Assembly (NCBI GenBank): GCA_958510825.1
Contig: OY294044.1
Location: 82,196,895 to 82,260,894 of the forward strand
Reading direction: 5' to 3'
Source: Brachypterus glaber
Taxonomy: Eukaryota > Arthropoda > Insecta > Coleoptera > Kateretidae
DNA: 64,000 bases
Numbering within the stretch: the stretch's first letter is position 1; every line of letters starts with the position of its first letter. Both the position numbers and the translations under genes were made by a program. Of this stretch, positions 54,794 to 63,850 are shown piece after piece. Below the pieces are notes generated by a model. That model was not told the origin of the DNA and made no database searches. It worked only from the letters and a program-made list of their open reading frames with translations.

Positions 54794-55081
54794 CTAAGTC
54801 TTCGATGTCCATCGAAACGTTATAAATGCATAATTGTAGAAAATATCAGTTATAATATCTTCCGCATTGTTTAAATATTCATTTTCACTAACTTTAAATA
54901 AAAATACATGAAGGATTACTTCGATGATTACAGAAAATAAACACTCGTCAAAATGACACCACCATTGTACAGAGTTCATCAAGAAAGAGCGAAAATCGAC
55001 CTTATCAACCGGTATGAACCCTTCAGGTAAATAAAATCCTATTTCTGAACTATTAGCGACATCTATGCAAGTCATTATCAA
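54794..55081 (-). CDS. LTR-embedded small frame (95 codons), copy in 3' LTR
   Basis: Function unknown. ATG to stop, intact and identical in both LTRs. It has a hydrophobic middle (FSVIIEVILHVFLF, ~residues 49-62) and an acidic stretch after it (SENEYLNNAEDIITD). No recognised domain. A GTAAGT splice donor follows the stop on the same strand (~54787). LTRs normally carry no genes, but those of some retroelements do; conservation here may reflect only the youth of the insertion. Confidence 0.3.
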   Translation of the reverse strand: MIMTCIDVANSSEIGFYLPEGFIPVDKVDFRSFLMNSVQWWCHFDECLFSVIIEVILHVFLFKVSENEYLNNAEDIITDIFYNYAFITFRWTSKT

Positions 55082-55267
55082 CTACAGTTTTACCGTATAG
55101 GATTCCTAATAAAGGTAACTGAAACTACATCAAAGATAATAACCAAAAAGACTATTTCCTAATAAATCCGTATTAGTGATATCTAACCTCAAAATATTAC
55201 TCTAAGAAACAAATATAAACAATACTTATTGTTTATCAGCAAAACTAATAAAAATACGAACAGAATA

Positions 55268-55522
55268 CTAAGTGTCCTGTGAACTAAGTATAAACAAAAT
55301 ACTGAATCTAAGTGAGCAGTTCCAGCAAACTATTTTCAACAAATTCTGGATTATCCCGAAGCAATAAGCATATGAAACTTTCCACAAGAGAGACAAGCTA
55401 CAAATGAAAGCCAGTGAAATCCAACCCTCAATAGACTCTGAAACATATAAAAACCAGGTAAGTCCATAGACAAATGCACTATAGAGAAATAAGTCATATG
55501 ATTCTTTATTATTAAAAATCAT
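55268..55522 (-). CDS. LTR-embedded small frame (84 codons), copy in 3' LTR
   Basis: Function unknown. Starts near the upstream edge of the LTR and is intact and identical in both LTRs. Two hydrophobic stretches (LYSAFVYGLTWFLYV, ~14-28; SLAFICSLSLLW, ~36-47) give it a membrane-protein look, though AT-rich DNA often yields such frames by chance. It overlaps, on the opposite strand, the intron-like segment at 55458-55555. Confidence 0.25.
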   Translation of the reverse strand: MIFNNKESYDLFLYSAFVYGLTWFLYVSESIEGWISLAFICSLSLLWKVSYAYCFGIIQNLLKIVCWNCSLRFSILFILSSQDT

Positions 55523-55555
55523 ATTCTAATTATGTTTTCTTTATGTTATTTTCAG
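55458..55555 (+). other. Intron-like segment on the strand opposite gag-pol
   Basis: CCAG|GTAAGT at the left, a CTAAT branch-point-like word ~27 bases before the right edge, then a T-rich tract and TTATTTTCAG|G. The 98 bp size is normal for insect introns. Joining the flanks keeps a short frame open in phase 0 (ATG at ~55404, stop at ~55586). The second LTR repeats it at ~60952-61049. Confidence 0.4.
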
Positions 55556-55714
55556 GTAGAACTATGGAATAGAGACTCATATGGCTAGAATTCAGTTCCT
55601 GCTACAAAATAGTCCCAGATACAAAATAGTTCTGTACGTACGTAACTATTTATATACAAAATAAACATAAATTATAACGTAAGTAAACGAATAGTTTAAT
55701 TAACCCTTGCTATA

Positions 55715-57169
55715 TTACAAAGTGACTAAATACTTAAGTGATTTTCTAAAAAAATTACTTTTTTCAAAATTTATTGTAAGATTAGCAGATTTTAATTTTT
55801 CATGTACTATTTGAAGTAATTTAATATGTTCCTCAAAAGTTTTTGATACTATTATAATGTCGTCAATATAAACAAATATATTTGGATAAAAGGAGAAAGG
55901 AAAAAGTTTATCCATTAATCTTTGCTGACTTTGTGTTCCATTTTTGAGTCCATAACACATTACATTAAATTCAAATAGTCCCCTACCAGGTACGGAAAAT
56001 GCAGTTTTTTCTTTAGCAGTTTTTGTAAGTGGAATCTGCCAAAAAGCATTTTTTAAATCTATACTTGATATATATTTTGCATCGCCTAATAAACTTAAAA
56101 TGGAGTCTATCCTTGGTAAAGGATGTGAATCACCTTTTGTAATAGAATTTAATTTACGTCCATCAAAACAAAAACGGTATGTACCATTAGCTTTTTTTAC
56201 TAATAAAACTGGTGAATTAAAATCAGAATAAGATGGTGAAACTATATCATCTTTTAACATTTTATCTAACTCTTTATGTAAAATTTCTATTAAATAAGGT
56301 GACAAAGGATATTGACGCATTTTAAAAGGTTTATTATTTCCTGTATCTATATCATGTTCTATTAAATTTGTTCTACCTATTTTTTCGCTATATAATTCTT
56401 TAAATAAACTAACAAATTTATCTGCTATCTTTTTCTGTTCGTCTGTCAAGTCACATAAGCCTACTGAATTATCTTTATTTATATCCTGACTATCACTGTT
56501 ATTACTGATCACATTCAATTTATTAATTTTATTATTCCAAGATTCATCAGAAAAATCCAGAGTCATAGAAAACAATTGTAAAAAATTCACACCAAAAATA
56601 AAATTTGTTTCCAAAGAAGGAACAACCAAGACTTGTAAAATCTTAACTTCATTATCTACTTTAATAGGTAAATAAACAACACCAGTTACTAACTGTTTAG
56701 ATTTATCAGCTGTAGTAACATGCGGTATAAGACATTTATCAATTTTTAAATTAAACTTCTCTAAAATTTTAATCGCGTGACCACCAGCCACTGAACAATT
56801 TGCACCTGTATCAATCAAAGCTGTTATATTTTTATCAAAAATATTTACTTTAATATATGGACGGTTATCTTTAGGTAATTTAATAAAAGAATTTTTATTA
56901 ATTACAGACAAACTATACGGTTTATAAAAATTTTTAACTTTATCCAACCAATCTTTCCATTCATTCAAATAAAATCGTTTATTTCTTTCTGTTACACTTG
57001 ATTTTTGTAAAGAATTTATATTATTTTTATTATAATAAATGTTTTTACAAAAAGTAGTTTTGTTATCCTTTTTTATCTGACTGTCATTATTATTTTTAGC
57101 CTTTTTATTAAGTGAATGCCGACTAAAATCATCCACTTTCCTATTTAGTTTTTTGTACAGGAAGGGCAA
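55715..57169 (-). CDS. pol: pol fragment: protease and reverse transcriptase
   Basis: Second polyprotein frame, in -1 register to gag, with no ATG of its own (the frame enters before TTG 57169). Aspartic protease: ALIDTGANCSVAGG with the catalytic DTG at residues ~120-122 and a FIFGVNFLQ block (~190-198). Reverse transcriptase: SPVLLVKKANGTYRFCFDGR (~319-338), SSIDLKNAFWQIPL (~368-381) with the first catalytic Asp, GLKNGTQSQQRLMD (~407-420) and VYIDDIIIVS (~433-442). FDGRKLN and GLKNGTQ differ slightly from the usual gypsy forms. After KSLKYL the reading frame crosses the deletion into LTR sequence, adds three residues and stops. RNase H and integrase are lost, so this copy could act only with helper proteins. 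Ty3/gypsy assignment is by the protease-RT order and YIDD context. Confidence 0.88.
   Translation of the reverse strand: MPFLYKKLNRKVDDFSRHSLNKKAKNNNDSQIKKDNKTTFCKNIYYNKNNINSLQKSSVTERNKRFYLNEWKDWLDKVKNFYKPYSLSVINKNSFIKLPKDNRPYIKVNIFDKNITALIDTGANCSVAGGHAIKILEKFNLKIDKCLIPHVTTADKSKQLVTGVVYLPIKVDNEVKILQVLVVPSLETNFIFGVNFLQLFSMTLDFSDESWNNKINKLNVISNNSDSQDINKDNSVGLCDLTDEQKKIADKFVSLFKELYSEKIGRTNLIEHDIDTGNNKPFKMRQYPLSPYLIEILHKELDKMLKDDIVSPSYSDFNSPVLLVKKANGTYRFCFDGRKLNSITKGDSHPLPRIDSILSLLGDAKYISSIDLKNAFWQIPLTKTAKEKTAFSVPGRGLFEFNVMCYGLKNGTQSQQRLMDKLFPFSFYPNIFVYIDDIIIVSKTFEEHIKLLQIVHEKLKSANLTINFEKSNFFRKSLKYLVTL
55727..55745 (-). other. Deletion junction between pol and 3' LTR
   Basis: Element-strand TTAAGTATTTA (coding KYL) abuts GTCACTTTGTAATATAG, which in the intact 5' LTR is preceded by TGTAACGACATAAATC. 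No polypurine tract precedes the LTR here. Confidence 0.8.
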
Positions 57170-58557
57170 TTTTTAAAAACTACATCTTTATATCCACATT
57201 TATAACAAAACTTTGTTCTTTTAGCTAAACATTTGCTAAAAATATGATTTGGTTGGTTACAGTTATAACAAATTACTTGTCTACTTTTATTATTACTACT
57301 ATTACTACTATTCTGTGTATTATTAAAGCTTTGATTGGTACTTTGACTAATTTGAGAAACTTGACTACTATTACATACTGAACTTTGACGAGTAGAGGAA
57401 GATGGGGTAAGTTTGGACACTGTGGTATTATGACTACAATTACATTTACTACTAAAATTTTGATTTATATCCGAACTTAGGACATTTACTTTATTAACTG
57501 TTTTATTTTTTGCCACACTTTTACCTGCTATGCTCTTTTGTTTTAATTGATACGCTTCATCTATTCTTTTACAACTGTCTTTTAAATCTTCTAAATCATT
57601 TATTTCTATAAGTGATAATGGTGTAAAATAATGTGGTAATATTCTTTCTCTAATCGTCTTAAGTCTAGTATATAAACTTGCAGCATGAATTAAACGTTTA
57701 AACAAGGTTTCCATAGCACCTATAAAAATTGCGATAGATTCATCGGGATTTTGATATCTAGAACGGATATCATCCCATGTTCTATCATCTATGTTAGCTG
57801 GAAGAAAATCTTTTTTTAATGCTTGAATTATTTGAGACCACGAATTTAAATTATCTTTAATTGAGAGAAACCATGACAATGCTGGTTCTTTGAATAAGTC
57901 ATATGCGGATTTAAATAACATTTCGTCTGTAACATTTCTACTTATTTTCATATATTCAACTTGCTCAATAAAATTTAAAACATTAGACTTTCCATCAAAA
58001 TTAATATTCCATTTATAAACTGGTACTGATTTTAAATAATCATTATCTTTTTTACTAGAAACATTAGGACTAAACTGTGTACTATTATGTAATGAAATAT
58101 TATTATTTACTTGAGTAAGTTCTGAATTTTTACCAGATTTTTCATAAAGATCTAAAATATCTGCTTCTATTTCTAAACAAGTTGCTTTTGTTATTTCTAA
58201 AAATTGAATACGTCTAACTTTATTTTCTTCTACTTCAGGAAAACGTTGCAGACGATTTGTTACATGTACTAAATAAGTTTTTAATTTTCTTAAATCAGCT
58301 AAACTATAATCACCATGATATTCTACAATTTCTGAAGATATACTATCTAAAATTCTATTAATATTTTCCACTTCACTGTTAAAATTAAAAGTCGGATCTA
58401 CATATTTTACTTTAGGATCTTCCCTAGCTATGGCTCTACCTAAAACTTTAATTCTAGATGCTCTATTATTTTTTGCTGTTAAATGTCTTATACGAAGTTC
58501 ATAATTTACCATTTCTGCAGTCAAAAATCTAATTTCCATTTTATCTAAATCTTCCAT
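57145..58557 (-). CDS. gag: gag polyprotein with zinc knuckles (470 codons)
   Basis: Structural capsid/nucleocapsid precursor. ATG at 58557 is followed by a long uninterrupted frame. The central region (~195-300) has the retrotransposon-gag look: KWNINFDGKSNVLNFIEQVE, ALSWFLSIKDNLNSWSQIIQ, DDIRSRYQNPDESIAIFI. A Ser/Asn/Gln-rich linker follows, then CYNCNQPNHIFSKC (~430-443), a perfect CX2CX4HX4C RNA-binding knuckle, and CYKCGYKDVVFKNC (~451-464), a second knuckle in which the histidine is replaced by valine. It ends at TAA directly after a frameshift heptamer. Length is ordinary for gypsy gag. Confidence 0.9.
   Translation of the reverse strand: MEDLDKMEIRFLTAEMVNYELRIRHLTAKNNRASRIKVLGRAIAREDPKVKYVDPTFNFNSEVENINRILDSISSEIVEYHGDYSLADLRKLKTYLVHVTNRLQRFPEVEENKVRRIQFLEITKATCLEIEADILDLYEKSGKNSELTQVNNNISLHNSTQFSPNVSSKKDNDYLKSVPVYKWNINFDGKSNVLNFIEQVEYMKISRNVTDEMLFKSAYDLFKEPALSWFLSIKDNLNSWSQIIQALKKDFLPANIDDRTWDDIRSRYQNPDESIAIFIGAMETLFKRLIHAASLYTRLKTIRERILPHYFTPLSLIEINDLEDLKDSCKRIDEAYQLKQKSIAGKSVAKNKTVNKVNVLSSDINQNFSSKCNCSHNTTVSKLTPSSSTRQSSVCNSSQVSQISQSTNQSFNNTQNSSNSSNNKSRQVICYNCNQPNHIFSKCLAKRTKFCYKCGYKDVVFKNCPSCTKN
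57148..57154 (-). promoter_or_regulatory. -1 ribosomal frameshift heptamer A AAA AAC
   Basis: Element strand reads ACA AAA AAC TAA in the gag frame; the heptamer A_AAA_AAC sits immediately before the gag stop, and slipping back one base enters the pol frame (KKLNRK). This is one of the strongest known slippery heptamers. gag and pol overlap by 25 nt. Whether a pseudoknot follows was not assessed. Confidence 0.85.
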
Positions 58558-59138
58558 TTTGAATAATTATTTTCAAAATTTAAATTCAATTTACTCAAAA
58601 TATTTATTTTATAATAAAATATTTATACTGTACCACAAATTATTTTTTTTTTTGTGTACACTGTTCAACAAAGTTTTTGCATACTTTGGAAAATTTCCCA
58701 AATATGTCAAAAAAATACTAAATTATTATTTATCTCAATTGGACAAATTAATAATTATAAATAGTCTCCAAAACTACAAAATTAGCTAATATTTATTCAT
58801 ATCCTTCGCATAAATAAATACCCTATTATCCATTTATTTCTATTGAATAAAAGATAATTTCTAGAAAAACTGAACCCACGCCAAAATTTTTCTATTCCAT
58901 GTTATTCCATAAAATTCAGAATAAACATAAAAAACACATATCTGATATATCTTATCAGATTAACTCTAATTTGACTTAATTTTCAACAAAAAATATTTTA
59001 TTCAACAGTTATATGTAGTTTTTCTCAAAATGAACTTTAAGTTACACTGAAAAAAATAAGCTTTAGATTTTTATAAAAAATACACTGAGAAAAATGGAGT
59101 AAAATTAAAAAAAAACAAGTGTTCTATCTATCCAAATA
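58558..59138 (-). other. Leader between primer binding site and gag
   Basis: AT-rich non-coding segment of the retrotransposon, presumably with the packaging signal. The plus-strand frame at 58559-58789 is antisense and not a gene. Confidence 0.6.
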
Positions 59139-59156
59139 CCACGTTCTTGGGCGCCA
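59139..59156 (-). other. Primer binding site, tRNA-Lys-like
   Basis: Element strand TGGCGCCCAAGAACGTGG, seven bases downstream of the 5' LTR. TGGCGCCCAA followed by CGTGG matches the complement of the 3' end of an animal tRNA-Lys, except for three extra bases (GAA) in the middle. The TGG start (complement of tRNA CCA) is canonical. Confidence 0.7.
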
Positions 59157-60287
59157 ATATTAGTGTACCGTAATTAATACGTTCACTGCCAACGGCTAGT
59201 TTTGACAGCGGAGCAATGGGTATGGGCAAGGGAAAAATAGAAAGAATTGATTAATGTTGTTAGGGGCGCCAGTTACTTTAGCTTTTACTCCTTTAGGTAA
59301 GTAACAACCTAGTGTAAATACTTAAGCTTTTCAGTTTGAGAAAATATAACCCCTAAATAAAATAAGATAATTCATTTGAGAAATTTATTATAAATAAACT
59401 TAATGAAAGCACATCAAGTAATGTATTAATATATATAAAAAATATGTGTAATTATATTAAGATATAATTAAAGAAATCTTAATAAAAATTACTAAATTCA
59501 GAAATCATTCGACTTAAATGTATAAAGAAAACATGAAGTTCAGCAAGCACCAAGAAATGTATGTAAACAACAATCATTTCTTGCAGTGTATAAAAGTCAT
59601 GCTTAAATTAGAAATCATTTAATCAAAAGTATGATATTTAATAATTAATAAATGAGATTAAATGTTTTAAAAAAAATAAGTACCTAAAAATGAACAAAAG
59701 CCAGAAGGGCATATAGTATTAATCAATACTATATCAGATCTGATAAAGTTTACAGTTATAAGAATATTGAAATAAAAGAATTTAAAAATATGAAATATTG
59801 CTTTCAAAAGTTTTCAGAATGAGTACTTAGCTGGTTTCTGCAAAATCCATGAGGTATGAATTCCATCGTCTCCATCTGTGCAAGTCTCCCCTATGCTGAT
59901 GAATTCATTTCTCAAATGAAAGAAAAAAATATATAGGCTGTCCCATCTACTTTGGAAAAATTATCTTCCAGGATAAAATGTACGATTGAAAATGTTGTCC
60001 GGGATTAAATATGCTTTTGAAAATTATGTCCAATATAAAATTGTCTGCTAGACGGTCATATAGAATTTATCTATGCCGAAAAATACAGAACATCACTCCA
60101 TGCGGAGAACTTGTATATCAAATATACCAAAATAAACTTCAACTTAAATTAATGTAATTCCATATTAATGGTATAGAAATGGTAATTAATTAATGGTCTA
60201 GTGATTGTGCTTAATTAATGGTGCTAAAACAATAATTATATCTCAGAAATATTCTAAGAAACAGAAAAACTTAACTTACATGTCATT

Positions 60288-60575
60288 CTAAGTCTTCGAT
60301 GTCCATCGAAACGTTATAAATGCATAATTGTAGAAAATATCAGTTATAATATCTTCCGCATTGTTTAAATATTCATTTTCACTAACTTTAAATAAAAATA
60401 CATGAAGGATTACTTCGATGATTACAGAAAATAAACACTCGTCAAAATGACACCACCATTGTACAGAGTTCATCAAGAAAGAGCGAAAATCGACCTTATC
60501 AACCGGTATGAACCCTTCAGGTAAATAAAATCCTATTTCTGAACTATTAGCGACATCTATGCAAGTCATTATCAA
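60288..60575 (-). CDS. LTR-embedded small frame (95 codons), copy in 5' LTR
   Basis: Same 95-residue product as 54794-55081, without any change. If expressed from the LTR it would lie upstream of gag. Function unknown. Confidence 0.3.
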   Translation of the reverse strand: MIMTCIDVANSSEIGFYLPEGFIPVDKVDFRSFLMNSVQWWCHFDECLFSVIIEVILHVFLFKVSENEYLNNAEDIITDIFYNYAFITFRWTSKT

Positions 60576-60761
60576 CTACAGTTTTACCGTATAGGATTCC
60601 TAATAAAGGTAACTGAAACTACATCAAAGATAATAACCAAAAAGACTATTTCCTAATAAATCCGTATTAGTGATATCTAACCTCAAAATATTACTCTAAG
60701 AAACAAATATAAACAATACTTATTGTTTATCAGCAAAACTAATAAAAATACGAACAGAATA

Positions 60762-61016
60762 CTAAGTGTCCTGTGAACTAAGTATAAACAAAATACTGAA
60801 TCTAAGTGAGCAGTTCCAGCAAACTATTTTCAACAAATTCTGGATTATCCCGAAGCAATAAGCATATGAAACTTTCCACAAGAGAGACAAGCTACAAATG
60901 AAAGCCAGTGAAATCCAACCCTCAATAGACTCTGAAACATATAAAAACCAGGTAAGTCCATAGACAAATGCACTATAGAGAAATAAGTCATATGATTCTT
61001 TATTATTAAAAATCAT
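60762..61016 (-). CDS. LTR-embedded small frame (84 codons), copy in 5' LTR
   Basis: Same 84-residue hydrophobic product as 55268-55522, without any change, starting ~220 bp inside the LTR. Function unknown; it may be a chance frame. Confidence 0.25.
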   Translation of the reverse strand: MIFNNKESYDLFLYSAFVYGLTWFLYVSESIEGWISLAFICSLSLLWKVSYAYCFGIIQNLLKIVCWNCSLRFSILFILSSQDT

Positions 61017-61251
61017 ATTCTAATTATGTTTTCTTTATGTTATTTTCAGGTAGAACTATGGAATAGAGACTCATATGGCTAGAATTCAGTTCCTGCTACA
61101 AAATAGTCCCAGATACAAAATAGTTCTGTACGTACGTAACTATTTATATACAAAATAAACATAAATTATAACGTAAGTAAACGAATAGTTTAATTAACCC
61201 TTGCTATATTACAAAGTGACGATTTATGTCGTTACAGTAATATGATAAGTG

Positions 61252-61410
61252 CATGTTGAATTATCGATAATTTTTTTACTGTATTAAAAAAATATTTTGC
61301 TTGGCTGCGGTCTCGGAATTTTGTAACACGAAAAATGCAAAAATACAATTTCCTTAAGCAAAATGTTTTTTTATATACAGTAAAAATTTTTTGAATAATT
61401 CAACATGCAC
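61252..61410. mobile_element. 160 bp foldback repeat next to the LTR insertion
   Basis: GTGCATGTTGAATTAT and ACTGTATTAAAAAAATATTT at the left have complements AAATGTTTTTTTATATACAGT and ATAATTCAACATGCAC at the right. Confidence 0.75.
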
Positions 61411-61832
61411 GAATGGTATTTTGAAAGACTATTTCACAAAAAAAATAAGGAAGTATATAATTTTACCATGTTTAATGTTGTTTCATATTTAAATTAAAAA
61501 TTTAAGAACTAAACAACAATATTACTTTACAACTATAATTAAAATTTTAAATCTCAAATTTGCCGCACTTTTTAAAATCACGATGTTCACTTGTTCGCGA
61601 ATGTTGCCAAGTCTAAACTTTGCTTGAGGGATATTTTATACTTGAGATTATTCCAATAAAATAGTTGTTATCATATATTTTAGCATTTAAATAAAAATCA
61701 TTGCTGATTTTGTTTAAAAGGTTTAGTTCTCAACTGAAAAGAAATAAAATAACGATTTTTACCACCCGTAAAAAAAACGGTTTATAATAAAGTTTGGCAA
61801 CGCTGTACTGGTACCAGACAAGTCATTTGACG
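61411..61832. other. AT-rich DNA, nothing recognised
   Basis: No gene or bounded repeat seen. Confidence 0.4.
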
Positions 61833-62905
61833 AGCGCCTAACTACCCGCACCGAGATTGTTTTGGTTTTTTGTTGTTTGGTGTTTTTTTTTTTTTATGGT
61901 GGGGCGTTGATTTACTTTAGCGTTGGTTAAAGTTGGTTTTGTGCCTTTTTTGTAAAAAAATTGGTTATGATTTAGAATAATACAGTGCGTGCATTAAGTC
62001 TGGAATCACCCGAATAACTTTTTAGTTACAAGTAAAATACAAAAATCATCGGACAGGTCGATTTATATTTTTAATTCTGCAAATTTTGGTTTAAAAAAAG
62101 TTATCAAAATTGGCACCCCCTTGCACCCTCACCCCCCAACTTTTTTTTTCAAATAGCAACCTACCCCTTGTGATACATCATTGGAAAGGTAATTTAATAA
62201 GCTTTCCAACAGTGTATGATAAAGCCTAATTTGTTAAAGGGTCTATGAAAAAACGCATGTTTTATTTAAACATTGTTTGTGTGAAATATATATGGTAATT
62301 GTTGCCCTATTTCCTACTTGGCACCTTCCTGAGAATCTAAATAAGGTTGTTTTAAACTTATTGTAATATTTTATACCCTGTTGAAAAATGCAATTTTTTT
62401 TCTTTTTATTGACCAATTTTATGTTTACTATTTAATCGATTTTAATCCCGTTTTTTTACTCTCCACTGTCAAAGAGCTGAAGGACATCAATTTGAACATT
62501 TATAGTGAACTAAAGTTATACTTTACATGTCTTTATAATAAACTAAATTGTGCATTTTATCATTAGCCCTTTACCAAATTAGGCTTTATTATACACCGTT
62601 GGAAAGCTTATTAAATTACCTTTCCAACGAAGTGTCACAAGGGGTAGGTTGCTATTTGAAAAAAAAAAGTTGGGGGGTGAGGGTGCAAGGGGGTGCAAAT
62701 TTTAATAACTTTTATTACACCATAATTTGCAAAATTAAAAATAAAAATCGACCTATCCAAGGGTTTTTGTGTTTTACTTGTAACTAAAAAGTTAATCGGG
62801 TGATTCCAGACTTAATGCACGCACTGTATAATGAAAAACGGTTAGCCCTCTACTACGCATGCGCAGTTCGGGTGCGGGTAGGTTCAACTAGGCGCTCCTG
62901 TCATT
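61833..62905. repeat. Outer inverted repeat enclosing the 61983-62826 foldback
   Basis: GAGCGCCTAACTACCCGCACC near 61838 is answered by GGTGCGGGTAGGTTCAACTAGGCGCTC near 62870-62896, with TCATTTGA words outside on each side. This suggests an older element that received the inner foldback. Confidence 0.5.
61983..62826. mobile_element. 844 bp foldback element with CAGTGCGTGCATTAAG ends
   Basis: CAGTGCGTGCATTAAGTCTG at the left and its complement at the right, flanked by TA. Arms of ~240 bp share GGAATCACCCG, ACTTTTTAGTTACAAGTAAA, TTGCACCCTCACCCCCCAAC, TAGCAACCTACCCCTTGTG and GGAAAGGTAATTTAATAAGC. TA duplication and CAGTG ends suggest Tc1/mariner-type mobilisation. Two short frames inside are not genes. 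Confidence 0.85.
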
Positions 62906-63850
62906 TGATGTTTCGATTTCCGTCATTTAAAAGAAGTAAATTATTTACTTCTTTACTGTAAATATATTTTTAATAAACAAGTGTTTAAATTAGTTTTGAG
63001 TGGCCCGTTTTTAATACCAAGATTCAATTAAATAAATTAAAATTTATAAATATCACTGATTTAAAGCTTTTAAGATGGAAAGTGCATAAAATATATTATC
63101 TGAAATTAATTAGGGTTTATACCTAGGATGTTTTGGTAATAAAATAAGCATTTATATTGCTTATCAATAAAAATAAATCAACTAAAGGTAAGCTTCACAA
63201 ATTAAAAACACATTTTTCAAAAATATAACATTTGTTAAGATGTCAGTAACTGTCAGTTTCTTGTTTCCATAGTTACCAAGTGATAATTGCACATGTGCAA
63301 AAAGTATCAGATTCATTTTGATTTAATTGGTCAAGAAACTAAGAAGAAAGGTTTTGATTGGCCTATATATTGTTTGTGAAATAGTCATACTAAAATATGT
63401 TTAAAATATATATTTATAAGTATTTGCTGTCATAATAATAATATAAATTGATTTTTTTTAATTTAATTTTACGTAAGTAGATAATGCACGTGTTAGACTA
63501 TTTATATTTCAATGTAACAGTCATTTCAATAAAAAATAATATTCAAAAAAAAACCTTTGTTAATATGTTAAAACGAGTGTTAAAACTTGCATGTTGGTAT
63601 TGTTAAGTTATAAAAGGATCATAACTAATTCTTAAAAAGTATTATAAATTATAATGTACATTCTTAGAAAAGTAGGTCGTGAAACTATGATTTTCCCATA
63701 TCGATGATTTACACGAAGGCGAAAAGTTAATGATTAGCCAAAAAAATGCACCTGCTCCATATACCCCTCGGGGCGCGCATGCCAATTAACTTCATAATTT
63801 TACCAATTTTACCCCTCTAAAGCTAAAGTTTGCAACGATTATTTGCAACC
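62906..63850. other. AT-rich DNA, nothing recognised
   Basis: No gene or bounded repeat seen. Confidence 0.4.

Larger units (their letters stand above)
53654..55726 (-). repeat. 3' LTR (lacking its first 16 bp)
   Basis: Begins on the plus strand with TGTACCGTAATTAATACG, i.e. ends ..CGGTACA on the element strand. It matches 59164-61220 except for a couple of substitutions (e.g. near 54001 and 54416) and 16 extra bases near 54582-54597. Its upstream border is the deletion junction with pol, so the terminal TGTAACGACATAAATC of the other LTR is absent. Confidence 0.92.
53654..61236 (-). mobile_element. Ty3/gypsy-like LTR retrotransposon, internally deleted
   Basis: Two long direct repeats flank a 3.4 kb internal region holding gag and a truncated pol on the minus strand. 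GTAA precedes the left LTR (53650-53653) and follows the right one (61237-61240): a 4 bp target-site duplication. Order on the element strand: 5' LTR (61236-59164), primer binding site (59156-59139), leader, gag, pol, 3' LTR (55726-53654). Pol stops after the reverse-transcriptase core; RNase H, integrase, polypurine tract and the first 16 bp of the 3' LTR are missing, as expected from one deletion. Near-identical LTRs indicate recent insertion. The copy is non-autonomous. Confidence 0.92.
59164..61236 (-). repeat. 5' LTR (complete ends TG..CA)
   Basis: On the element strand it begins TGTAACGACATAAATCGTC and ends CGGTACA. It is 2,073 bp, long for an insect gypsy element. Relative to the 3' LTR it has a 16 bp deletion near 60090, between two copies of ACAGAAC that flank the missing bases. 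Confidence 0.92.
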
